Origin: an uncultured Clostridia bacterium
GTDB lineage: Bacteria; Bacillota; Clostridia; TANB77; CAG-465
Assembly (NCBI GenBank): GCA_947632225.1
Contig: CANROM010000003.1
Span: 1-33,883, forward strand
Length of the DNA: 33,883 nucleotides
Direction of reading: 5' to 3'
Of this stretch, positions 15,076 through 20,884 are shown piece after piece. How positions within the stretch are numbered: the stretch's first letter is position 1; each line of letters starts with the position of its first letter. The notes beneath the pieces were generated by a model, which worked only from the letters and a program-made list of their open reading frames with translations, was not told the DNA's origin and made no database searches. Position numbers and translations under genes: made by a program.

Positions 15076-15289
15076 GAAAAAGTATGATGAAATAGAAGTG
15101 CCAGCTAAATTGTTAGATTTAGATATAATAATTGAGATGGCTAGAAAAGACGAGAGAAAATTTAAAATAGTAACTGGAGTTGTACTTGCTATAGTTGTAG
15201 TACTTATGAGTCTAGTTATACATTTAAATTTTAAAAGTAACCAAATTAGTGATTATATATCACAACAAAATATATCTCACTTAGAGTAA
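15047..15289 (+). CDS. Short single-pass membrane protein, putative anti-sigma factor
   Basis: 80 aa overlapping the sigma gene by 29 bp, behind AAAGGA. The N-terminal 38 residues are charged and cytoplasmic (DIIKKKYDEIEVPAKLLDL), then one membrane helix (IVTGVVLAIVVVLMSLVIHL), then a short outer tail. There is no zinc anti-sigma HxxxCxxC motif. Position, topology and overlap with the sigma gene support an anti-sigma role; length is below that of most anti-sigmas, so it may need a partner such as the anchored protein encoded at 13681. Confidence 0.7.
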   Translation: MTGTIEDIIKKKYDEIEVPAKLLDLDIIIEMARKDERKFKIVTGVVLAIVVVLMSLVIHLNFKSNQISDYISQQNISHLE

Positions 15290-15303
15290 TATTTTTTGCA
15301 TCT

Positions 15304-15334
15304 AAAAAGAATGCCTTGTGCATTCTTTTTTTTT
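15304..15334 (+). terminator. Intrinsic terminator of the ECF sigma operon
   Basis: AAAAAGAATGC-CTTGT-GCATTCTTTTT, with the T run continuing to 15334. Strong stem and T tract. Confidence 0.85.
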
Positions 15335-15377
15335 CATTAAATTTGAGTACCTTACATATTATGTATTGGGTGGTTTT

Positions 15378-16085
15378 GTGAAAAATAAATATATTATTGT
15401 GGCAATACTTGCTGTTATTTTAATGTTAAATGTATGTGCTATGGTAATTAACATATATCAAGCTCCTAAGACACAGACAACAAATGCTACTGCCATTACT
15501 TCTCATGTTATAGTAGTTGATGCGGGACACGGAAAGCCTGATGAGGGTGCTGTTGGAGTATATGGAACAAGTGAAGAGGCAATAAATTTAAAGATAGCAT
15601 TAAAACTTCAAAAACTAATAGAGCAAAGTGGCGGAATTGTCTTTCTTACTAGAAGTGATGAGAATGGTATATATTCGAGCGATAGTAATACGTTAAGAGA
15701 AAAAAAGGTAAGTGATATAAAAAATAGGGTGCTAATAGGTAATCAAGAAGATGTAGATGCTTTTGTATCAATACATCTAAATAAGTATCCCTCTGGAATA
15801 TATAGTGGCTGGCAAACCTTTTTTCAAAAAGGAAATGAAGAAAGCACTAAACTAGCTAATTGCATACAAAATAGCTTAAATAATACAATATCTAAGCCTA
15901 ATAATAGAACACCATTACCACTAAGCGGTATATACATAATGGATCATCTAGAAAATACAGCTGTTACTGTTGAATGTGGCTTTTTATCTAACCCAGAAGA
16001 AGCTAAAGAGCTAGAGGATGAGAACTATCAAGATAAACTAGCATGGGGAATATACATAGGGCTACAAGAGTATTTTCAAAATTAA
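15378..16085 (+). CDS. cwlD: N-acetylmuramoyl-L-alanine amidase, CwlD type
   Basis: 235 aa, the size of CwlD. An N-terminal signal anchor (IIVAILAVILMLNVCAMVI) is followed by an Amidase_3 domain: VIVVDAGHGKPDEGAVG (zinc His51), TSEEAINLKIALKL (zinc Glu), AFVSIHLNKYP (zinc His) and TVECGFLSNPEEA (catalytic Glu). CwlD removes peptide from muramic acid so that muramic delta-lactam can form in the spore cortex, which is needed for germination; the enzyme acts outside the membrane. GTG 15378 after GGGTGG is chosen because the track start lies inside the preceding terminator. The assignment to CwlD over other amidases rests on size, single domain and anchor. Confidence 0.82.
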   Translation: MKNKYIIVAILAVILMLNVCAMVINIYQAPKTQTTNATAITSHVIVVDAGHGKPDEGAVGVYGTSEEAINLKIALKLQKLIEQSGGIVFLTRSDENGIYSSDSNTLREKKVSDIKNRVLIGNQEDVDAFVSIHLNKYPSGIYSGWQTFFQKGNEESTKLANCIQNSLNNTISKPNNRTPLPLSGIYIMDHLENTAVTVECGFLSNPEEAKELEDENYQDKLAWGIYIGLQEYFQN

Positions 16086-16088
16086 AAA

Positions 16089-16111
16089 AAAGTAGTTTAA
16101 AAAACTACTTT
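16089..16111. terminator. Bidirectional terminator between cwlD and the HD-domain gene
   Basis: AAAGTAGTTT and AAACTACTTT form a 10-bp stem with a three-base loop. A and T tracts on both sides allow use from either direction. It overlaps the 3' end of the minus-strand gene. Confidence 0.65.
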
Positions 16112-16773
16112 AATTCATTTAGATACTTATCTAATAGTTTAGACAAGTCTGTGCTATAACTATAGTTAAGTAAGTCTAGTATTTCTGGACAATCTTCAAA
16201 TTTTTTATAATCATATTCATAGAATATGTCTGCTGGATCAGTACAACCATCTTTAATCATTTCCTGTACTTTAGGCGTTTTAAATACTGGTGAGTTAAAA
16301 TCTTTGTCGAGTACTATTTGCCCTTTATCTATATACAGTTTCATTTGTAAGTCGAAATCTAACTTATCACATAGATATGCAAATTTAGCCTCACGTGATT
16401 TTCTTTTATTAAATTCGTTAGTTAGAGCAATGTACTTATTTTCCTTAGTAAGTCCAGAAAGAATTTCTAGAACAGCTTTTTTTCCTATTGCTAGTTTTTC
16501 TTCTTCCGTTACATTATCAAAAGGAGTAATATCTCCAATAACAATTTCCTCAAGCTCGTGAATTATTAGCATCTCTAAAGTCTTCTTGATATCGATATTT
16601 AAATCAAGCTCAGAGTTTATAGATATTGCAAGTATACATGTATCATATATGTGTTCTGCAACACTTTCACGTCTTGGTGCTTGTACGTTCCAATATATAG
16701 AGCCCTGTCTTATTTTATTTTTTAGCGTTGTTGCTAAAAGATAAAATCTTAAAATTTTTTGATTTTTATTCAT
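16105..16773 (-). CDS. HD-domain hydrolase (YfbR/HDDC2-like)
   Basis: 222 aa. Metal ligands in HD order: RRESVAEHIYDTCILA (His), MLIIHELEEIVIGDITP (His, then Glu in place of the usual Asp) and LCDKLDFDLQMKLY (Asp). YfbR and HDDC2 proteins are dNMP 5'-nucleotidases, but this family is broad and substrates vary. AAGGAAGG lies 7 bp before the ATG. It is a single-gene unit with its own promoter, read toward cwlD. Confidence 0.8.
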   Translation of the reverse strand: MNKNQKILRFYLLATTLKNKIRQGSIYWNVQAPRRESVAEHIYDTCILAISINSELDLNIDIKKTLEMLIIHELEEIVIGDITPFDNVTEEEKLAIGKKAVLEILSGLTKENKYIALTNEFNKRKSREAKFAYLCDKLDFDLQMKLYIDKGQIVLDKDFNSPVFKTPKVQEMIKDGCTDPADIFYEYDYKKFEDCPEILDLLNYSYSTDLSKLLDKYLNELK

Positions 16774-16827
16774 TCAAACCTTCCTTTCATAATTATACTT
16801 AAGGTGAATTTAAAATTATGTAGGAAG

Positions 16828-16856
16828 ATTATATCATGTAATTTACATAAAATCAA
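16828..16856 (-). promoter_or_regulatory. Sigma-A promoter of the HD-domain gene
   Basis: On the minus strand TTGATT, 17 bp, TATAAT; the -10 ends about 55 bp before the ATG. Confidence 0.65.
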
Positions 16857-16926
16857 TAAAAGAAAATAAAAAAAGAGCAATAGTTGTAACACTATAAATT
16901 GTTTTATAAAAATATTCGAACTTTTG

Positions 16927-16955
16927 TTTACTTATAGCCTATAATATGTTATACT
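16927..16955 (+). promoter_or_regulatory. Promoter of the PemK-like gene
   Basis: TTTACT (16927-16932), 17 bp, TATACT (16950-16955), 20 bp before ATG 16975. A TATAAT at 16940 lacks a good -35. Confidence 0.45.
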
Positions 16956-16974
16956 TAGAAGCCGAGGTGAGATT

Positions 16975-17460
16975 ATGGATAATGAAATTCACAATAATAT
17001 TGAGGAAACCGAAAAATTATTAAATAGTATTAATACTTTTGATGCAGTTCAATTTTCAGAATGGACTAAAGAAAAAGCAAATATAAGATATAATGGCAAA
17101 CTTCCTAAATTTCCAATATATAATAACTTTATCTATTGGTGCAATTTAGGAATAAATATTGGAAGTGAACAAAATAAATTAAGACCAGTTTTAATATTAA
17201 AAAACTTTAAAAACTCGCCTATATGTACAGTTCTTCCATTAACAACAAAAAGAGTACAAGATGAATTCTGGTTTCATATAGATTTAGAAGGAGTTGACTC
17301 AACAGTTTTAGTTGAACAATTGAAAGTTGTTAGTAAATTAAGAATTATAAATCCTTATAGAAGAAAAGGAAACTTAGTTTCTATTTCTTCAAATGACTGG
17401 GAAAAGATTAACTTACAACTTGAAAGTTTATATAGGTTAAGACCACTAAAATATGAATAA
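16975..17460 (+). CDS. PemK/MazF-family protein without a visible antitoxin gene
   Basis: 161 aa. After a 45-residue charged leader comes a MazF-fold domain: NNFIYWCNLGINIGSEQNKL, then RPVLILKNFKNSPICTVLPL, TTK, and later VLVEQLKVVSKLRI. The R-P-V-L-I-L and P-L-T-T-K elements are diagnostic for PemK/MazF endoribonucleases. GAGGTGA is just upstream. No small antitoxin ORF lies before it on the same strand; the upstream gene is the divergent HD-domain gene. Downstream come two structured RNA units instead. It may be a solitary regulator, a toxin with a distant or RNA antitoxin, or a relic of an older insertion at the tRNA site. Confidence 0.82.
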   Translation: MDNEIHNNIEETEKLLNSINTFDAVQFSEWTKEKANIRYNGKLPKFPIYNNFIYWCNLGINIGSEQNKLRPVLILKNFKNSPICTVLPLTTKRVQDEFWFHIDLEGVDSTVLVEQLKVVSKLRIINPYRRKGNLVSISSNDWEKINLQLESLYRLRPLKYE

Positions 17461-17474
17461 AGTTTGAATTTAAC

Positions 17475-17504
17475 TTGACTTTATGATATTAAATAGTTTA
17501 TAAT
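17475..17504 (+). promoter_or_regulatory. Promoter of the first tandem small RNA
   Basis: TTGACT (17475-17480), 18 bp, TATAAT (17499-17504). It points at the conserved ACATTAGTGTCC box 12 bp further on. Confidence 0.65.
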
Positions 17505-17510
17505 TAAATT

Positions 17511-17583
17511 AATAAAACATTAGTGTCCGTTCTGAAAAGAACGTAATCATTATGATCCGATAGCCGAAAGGCTATCGTTTTTT
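17511..17583 (+). ncRNA. Structured small RNA unit 1 (tandem pair)
   Basis: Starts with ACATTAGTGTCC (17517-17528). Then a hairpin CGTTCT-GAAA-AGAACG, a linker TAATCATTATGATC, and a terminator CGATAGCC-GAAA-GGCTATCG with six T residues. UAGUG of the 5' box can pair with CAUUA of the linker (one G-U), closing an internal loop around the first hairpin. It has its own strong promoter. No ORF fits. Unknown RNA class. Confidence 0.6.
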
Positions 17584-17611
17584 GCATATAATTTAAGTTC
17601 TTTCATATAAT
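17582..17611 (+). promoter_or_regulatory. Promoter of the second tandem small RNA
   Basis: TTGCAT (17582-17587), 18 bp, TATAAT (17606-17611). The -35 overlaps the last T residues of the unit 1 terminator. The -10 is perfect, the -35 fair. Confidence 0.5.
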
Positions 17612-17617
17612 ATTATT

Positions 17618-17697
17618 ACATTAGTGTCCATAGCATTTATGCTATGTTAGTCATTAGTAAAAGGAGAAAATCTAAAATATTGATTTTCTCCTTTTTT
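17618..17697 (+). ncRNA. Structured small RNA unit 2 (tandem pair)
   Basis: Begins with the same ACATTAGTGTCC (17618-17629). Hairpin CATAGCAT-TT-ATGCTATG follows, then a linker TTAGTCATTAGTA, then a 14-bp terminator stem (AAAAGGAGAAAATC with its complement) and six T residues. AUUAGUG pairs with CAUUAGU (7 bp with two G-U). Order, spacing and outer pairing match unit 1, while the hairpin sequences are fully different but still paired, which is covariation within one locus. Confidence 0.6.
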
Positions 17698-17842
17698 AAA
17701 TACTGACTGATTTTTCATTCATCTTTTTTCTTTCTTGTAGAATGGAAATTTGATTTTAGTAGATATTTCTAATTTCCATAATTTTTATAAACTATAAAAA
17801 ATTAGGAGTGATTAAACAGCATATACTGAATAAAAAACTAAA
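17698..17842. other. AT-rich intergenic stretch with inverted repeats
   Basis: No gene seen. It holds an inverted repeat ATGGAAATT (17742-17750) / AATTTCCAT (17771-17779) and a nested AT stem near 17780-17803. These may be remnants of an insertion or a further structured RNA; nothing decides. Confidence 0.3.
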
Positions 17843-17871
17843 AAATATCATCCTAAAAAAGGATGATATTT
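17843..17871 (-). terminator. Terminator of the host tRNA-Arg transcript
   Basis: AAATATCATCCT and AGGATGATATTT form a perfect 12-bp stem. On the minus strand the hairpin is followed by TTTTTTAGTTTTTT, so it terminates leftward transcription coming from the tRNA. Confidence 0.75.
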
Positions 17872-17908
17872 GTATCTTTTCGTTCTATTAGTTGAACTGA
17901 TTCATTAC

Positions 17909-17960
17909 TGGTGCACCAGAAGGGATTCGAACCCCCAACCGTTCGGTTCGTAGCCGAAGG
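17909..17960 (-). other. ICE attachment site: 3' half of tRNA-Arg(ACG)
   Basis: On the minus strand the sequence reads as an anticodon arm TTCGG-CTACGAA-CCGAA (anticodon ACG at 17951-17949), a 5-nt variable loop, a T arm with TTCGAAT, the 3' acceptor strand CTGGTGC, A and encoded CCA. The D arm and the 5' acceptor strand are absent: right of 17960 the sequence is unrelated. A 3' tRNA fragment like this is the classic duplicate left by an integrase that targets the tRNA 3' end. Orientation puts the element to the right and the host terminator to the left. The intact copy should be at the far right junction. Confidence 0.85.
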
Positions 17961-18053
17961 TTTTATGAAAAAAGGCACTTTATAGAATAATTTAAAAATC
18001 AGTAAAAAACGATACAAGCATTGAAATAACTTAATTTGAGCAAAGTATTAAAA

Positions 18054-18223
18054 ATTTAAAATAGTTTAAAAAGGATTAAAAAAATCCTAAAAAGTTTAAA
18101 ATTCTATGGGAATTTCTTGGGAAAGATTTTGGAAAAAATCGAAATTCCCAAAAAAACGACTTTTTGAGGTTGAATAAATGTTGAAATATCAATAAAAAAT
18201 GAACTTTTAACTTTCCCATAGAA
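18054..18223. repeat. Repeat cluster next to the ICE end (possible integrase or excisionase arm sites)
   Basis: TTCTATGGGAA (18102-18112) is repeated inverted as TTCCCATAGAA (18213-18223). Between them are TTCTTGGGAAA and an inverted pair GGGAATTTC (18108-18116) / GAAATTCCC (18141-18149). To the left are copies of AGTTTAAAA (near 18063 and 18093) flanking AGGATT/AATCCT. It sits 100-260 bp inside the element end, where arm-type sites are expected. The stretch 17961-18250 holds no gene. Confidence 0.5.
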
Positions 18224-18250
18224 AAGCAAAATACAAAAGAATTTTCTAAG

Positions 18251-18278
18251 CAATAGTAATTATACTATTGTCTTTTTT
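18251..18278 (+). terminator. Intrinsic terminator before the first ICE gene
   Basis: CAATAGT-AATTAT-ACTATTG, then TCTTTTTTA. It stands 30 bp before the ATG at 18310; first of a series of such hairpins in the element. Confidence 0.65.
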
Positions 18279-18309
18279 ATGCCTATTTTCTGAAGGGAGA
18301 AAGGTTGAT

Positions 18310-18726
18310 ATGAACAAAGAAAAAATAAACAAAATACTATTTTATCTATATAACTATAATAATATAGATAATTTAATTGAAAAAAGAAAAACAGATATTA
18401 TAGAAAAAACAAATATATCTTCTATTGCTTGGAGAAAATCAAAACAAGGCAATGGAAATACATTAGAGGATCAAGTAATAAAAATTATAGAAGATCCAGT
18501 TATATTAGAATATAAACGATGGCAAGTATTCATTAAAGGAATGCTTGTTTTTTTATGTAAAAATAAACCCTTATTTTATAAATATGTAGAATCGAAATTT
18601 ATTTTAAAATTAGAAAATGATGAAATTATAGAACTTCTAAAAATCGATTTTAAGCAACTAAAAATTTTAAAAGTAAAATTACTAGACCTAATATATAAAA
18701 ATGCGAAAATAAGAAATTTAATTTGA
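18310..18726 (+). CDS. Phage-activator-like protein (ArpU/RinA-like architecture), unknown
   Basis: 138 aa, helical and very basic. ATG 18310 lies behind AGGGAGAAAGG; the track start is inside the upstream terminator. The C-terminal part (KLENDEIIELLKIDFKQLKI) looks like a sigma-region-4-type helix-turn-helix, and the spacing of an N-terminal charged helix block recalls ArpU/RinA late activators of phages and ICEs. No diagnostic motif is complete, so this is a fold-level guess. Confidence 0.6.
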   Translation: MNKEKINKILFYLYNYNNIDNLIEKRKTDIIEKTNISSIAWRKSKQGNGNTLEDQVIKIIEDPVILEYKRWQVFIKGMLVFLCKNKPLFYKYVESKFILKLENDEIIELLKIDFKQLKILKVKLLDLIYKNAKIRNLI

Positions 18727-18744
18727 AATTGGAGGTGTTAAATT

Positions 18745-18861
18745 ATGTTTTGGTTTGGACTATGTATAGGATTATTTATAGGAGCTAACCTAAGTTTAGT
18801 ATTATATGCTTGTATTATAGCAGGAAAGGAAAGCGATAAACGAAATGGATACAGAGAATGA
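18745..18861 (+). CDS. DUF3789-like small membrane protein
   Basis: 38 aa, missing from the ORF track. MFWFGLCIGLFIGANLSLVL followed by a short basic tail. Small proteins of this form (one membrane helix, FxGLxIGxFIGAN) are common in Firmicutes ICEs as DUF3789; function unknown. GGAGGTG lies 9 bp upstream. Its end overlaps the next gene by 17 bp. Confidence 0.7.
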   Translation: MFWFGLCIGLFIGANLSLVLYACIIAGKESDKRNGYRE

Positions 18862-19606
18862 AGTAAATAGAATTGGCTATTTTGCTGTTATTCCTGCAAC
18901 TGTTTTATTTAATAACAGCTTAAAACCGAATGAAAAATTACTTTATGCTCTTATTACAGCTCTTTCTAATAAAGAAGGTTACTGTTATGCAAGTAATAAG
19001 TATTTAGGAGAAAAATTAGGAGTTGATCCTAAGACAATTACAAGTTGGTTAGCTGATTTAAGAAAGTACAATTATATAATGGTAGATCTTATTAGAAATG
19101 AGAATAAAGAAATTATACAAAGGAAAATTTATCCTCACGATGTACCCTACCCATTAAATAATGTGTACCCCCCTCCACAAAAAAATGGAGAGCCTACCCA
19201 TCAAAAAACGGAAGATAATATAATAAATAATATAAATATAAATACACACACAGTTACAAAAGAAAAATTTTTAGAAAATGTCTATTTATATGATTTTGAA
19301 TACACAGAGTTAGTTAATACTTATGGAGAAAAGAAAGCTAACAAGTGTATTGAAGAATTATCTTTATATAAAGAATCAAAAGGAATTGAATACAAAAGCG
19401 ATTTTGCTACTATAAAAAGATGGGTTGTTGCTAGAGTGGAAGAACTTGAACAAAGACAAGAAAAGCAAAATAGCAAAAATAAAACTAAGAAAAATAATTT
19501 TAGTAATTATGAACAAAGAGAATATCCAGAGGAATTTTGGAATAGTTTATATGAAAATCCACCTATTATTTCTTCAGAAGAAGATGAGATGGATCTTGAT
19601 ATGTAA
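18845..19606 (+). CDS. Winged-helix replication-initiator-like protein
   Basis: 253 aa. Residues 10-80 form a winged helix: FAVIPATVLFNNSLKPNEKL, then LYALITALSNKEGYCYASNK, then YLGEKLGVDPKTITSWLADL with the recognition helix. A Pro-rich spacer (YPPPQKNGEP) leads to a C-terminal DnaD-like helical region (YTELVNTYGEKKANKCIEEL) and an acidic tail. Proteins of this kind start replication of plasmids or excised ICE circles or act as DnaD/DnaB-like loaders. Start ATG 18845 overlaps DUF3789; GGAAAGG upstream is adequate. A plain regulator is the alternative. Confidence 0.7.
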   Translation: MDTENEVNRIGYFAVIPATVLFNNSLKPNEKLLYALITALSNKEGYCYASNKYLGEKLGVDPKTITSWLADLRKYNYIMVDLIRNENKEIIQRKIYPHDVPYPLNNVYPPPQKNGEPTHQKTEDNIINNININTHTVTKEKFLENVYLYDFEYTELVNTYGEKKANKCIEELSLYKESKGIEYKSDFATIKRWVVARVEELEQRQEKQNSKNKTKKNNFSNYEQREYPEEFWNSLYENPPIISSEEDEMDLDM

Positions 19607-19633
19607 CACAACTAATAAGGTTGTGATTTTTTT
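19607..19633 (+). terminator. Intrinsic terminator after the winged-helix gene
   Basis: CACAAC-TAATAAG-GTTGTG followed by ATTTTTTT; it begins directly at the stop codon and ends 20 bp before the next ATG. Confidence 0.65.
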
Positions 19634-19652
19634 ATTTTAGGAGGAAATTTAG

Positions 19653-19910
19653 ATGAAAGTTAATAAATATAGTTTTAATGAAAATGTTTTTGGAGAACAA
19701 ATTGAATATATACTTATAGAAGATGAAAAAGAGAAAATTGTTATAGTTGAATATTATAATAAAATTCATATCATAAAAATTGAAAATGAAAAACAATTAC
19801 TAGAACGACTAATTGAATGTAAAATTTTAAATGATTATTTACAGGAAATTATACAAGAGCAAGATGAAGAAATTACAGAGTATGAAAATAATTCAGATAT
19901 GGAGGAATAA
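19653..19910 (+). CDS. Small acidic protein, unknown
   Basis: 85 aa, beta-rich N-terminus (YSFNENVFGEQIEYILIEDE) and a helical acidic C-terminus (EIIQEQDEEITEYENNSDME). No membrane segment or known motif. TAGGAGG is 9 bp upstream of ATG 19653. It shares a unit with the next gene (5-bp gap). Acidic small ICE proteins may mimic DNA, but nothing here proves it. Confidence 0.65.
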   Translation: MKVNKYSFNENVFGEQIEYILIEDEKEKIVIVEYYNKIHIIKIENEKQLLERLIECKILNDYLQEIIQEQDEEITEYENNSDMEE

Positions 19911-19915
19911 TCAAT

Positions 19916-20344
19916 ATGAGATTAAATAAAGTAAAAAAGGTTGTACGAAAAAAGCTCTGCGAATATCCTCTATTCTATAAAGACATAGAGGAATTAGAAA
20001 GCAAAAAATCTTTATCTGTAAATAAAGATGAAAATTCGTTTATAAGAAGTAAAAATAAAGTTAATAGAACAGTTGAAACAGAGGCTATTAGAAGTATTGA
20101 AATTGATAATAAAATTGCTGAAATTAAAGAATGGCAAAATATAATTGAAACAGTTTTTGAAGAATTTAAAGAGGATCATATAAAATCTAATGTTGTTGAA
20201 TATAAATTTATAGGCAATTTATCAGAAGATTCTATATGCGACCGATTATGTATTTCTAAAGGTTGTATTAGAAATTATATATTTGAATTCACATACGAAA
20301 TTGGAATATTAGCAATTCTAAAAGGTTTAATTACTTTTAAATAA
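19916..20344 (+). CDS. RinA/ArpU-like transcription activator
   Basis: 142 aa. A charged N-terminal half (NKVKKVVRKKLCEYPLFYKD) is followed by a C-terminal sigma-4-like helix-turn-helix: GNLSEDSICDRLCISKGCIR, then NYIFEFTYEIGILAIL. The E-D-S-I-C-x-x-L-x-I-S-x-G-x-I pattern is that of phage RinA/ArpU and DUF1492-type activators. Such proteins switch on late or transfer operons. The ribosome site GGAGGAA overlaps the end of the previous gene. Confidence 0.65.
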   Translation: MRLNKVKKVVRKKLCEYPLFYKDIEELESKKSLSVNKDENSFIRSKNKVNRTVETEAIRSIEIDNKIAEIKEWQNIIETVFEEFKEDHIKSNVVEYKFIGNLSEDSICDRLCISKGCIRNYIFEFTYEIGILAILKGLITFK

Positions 20345-20371
20345 TTATATAAAAAATATTATATAAAAAAT
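20344..20371. repeat. Perfect 14-bp tandem duplication
   Basis: ATTATATAAAAAAT occurs twice head to tail right after the activator gene, 36 bp before the extended -10 promoter region. It could be a binding site or slippage product. Confidence 0.5.
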
Positions 20372-20407
20372 GGTACACACAAAATGTAGTACAAAGAAAT
20401 TTTTGTA

Positions 20408-20435
20408 TTGAAACTAGATTTTTTAGTGCTATAAT
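20408..20435 (+). promoter_or_regulatory. Extended -10 promoter
   Basis: TTGAAA (20408-20413), 16 bp, TATAAT (20430-20435) with TGC just before it. Start near 20442, in front of a terminator hairpin. Confidence 0.65.
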
Positions 20436-20456
20436 GTATATAATGAAACAAATGTA

Positions 20457-20496
20457 GGAGATGCAGAGAGTAAAAGCTCTTTGCACCTCTTTTTTG
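20457..20496 (+). terminator. Promoter-proximal terminator (attenuator or end of a roughly 55-nt RNA)
   Basis: GAGATGCAGAGAG pairs with CTCTTTGCACCTC (one mismatch, one G-U) around TAAAAG and is followed by six T residues. The promoter at 20408 would make a transcript of only about 55 nt unless termination is overcome. Confidence 0.7.
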
Positions 20497-20560
20497 TTTC
20501 TAGGTTTGGTATAAACCCTTGGTGTATTGTAAAATTGATTATAGAATGGAGGTAATTAAA

Positions 20561-20836
20561 ATGATTTTTGGAAAGTATGGAGAAATGATATTAACAAATA
20601 TGGAAAATAATTATCCATATAGAAAAAAAGAATTAGAACTCACAGGCGAACTTGAAGTCAAAATATTTGAGCGAGAAAAGTATATTTTAGAGTTAAAGGA
20701 ACAAGTTGAAAAACAAATTAAAGAAAAATATAAAGCTCCTGATACACACGAAATATCTATACTTGCTAAATATCAACAAATGATAGATGGTTTAGTTGAT
20801 GAAGCTCTAATGAAAGATATTTTACAGAAAATATAA
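20561..20836 (+). CDS. Small coiled-coil-like ICE protein, unknown
   Basis: 91 aa from ATG 20561, 8 bp after GGAGG. Sequence: IFGKYGEMILTNMENNYPYR, then a charged helix (EREKYILELKEQVEKQIKEK), then a C-terminal helix (MIDGLVDEALMKDILQKI). The middle resembles the TnpV-like layout only weakly. No catalytic residues. It lies behind the attenuated promoter and before another terminator, thus its level is probably tightly set. Confidence 0.65.
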   Translation: MIFGKYGEMILTNMENNYPYRKKELELTGELEVKIFEREKYILELKEQVEKQIKEKYKAPDTHEISILAKYQQMIDGLVDEALMKDILQKI

Positions 20837-20841
20837 AAATT

Positions 20842-20866
20842 GAGTTAGATTACTAGCTCTTTTTTT
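20842..20866 (+). terminator. Intrinsic terminator upstream of ardA
   Basis: GAGTTAG-ATTA-CTAGCTC (one G-U pair) followed by seven T residues, ending 18 bp before the ardA ATG. Confidence 0.75.
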
Positions 20867-20884
20867 ATGGAAAGGAGCTTTTAT

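Noticed and set aside
17511-17697. CRISPR array or classic type III antitoxin repeats
   Set aside because: Only two units, not exact direct repeats, each with its own promoter and terminator; type III antitoxins are usually many short repeats upstream of the toxin.
17909-17960. Complete tRNA gene
   Set aside because: D arm and 5' acceptor strand are missing, so it cannot give a functional tRNA.
20453-20517. Leader peptide MQRVKALCTSFLFLGLV or an ATG-TAG mini-ORF
   Set aside because: The GGAG is directly against the ATG without spacing, and the frame runs through the terminator stem; chance reading is more likely.
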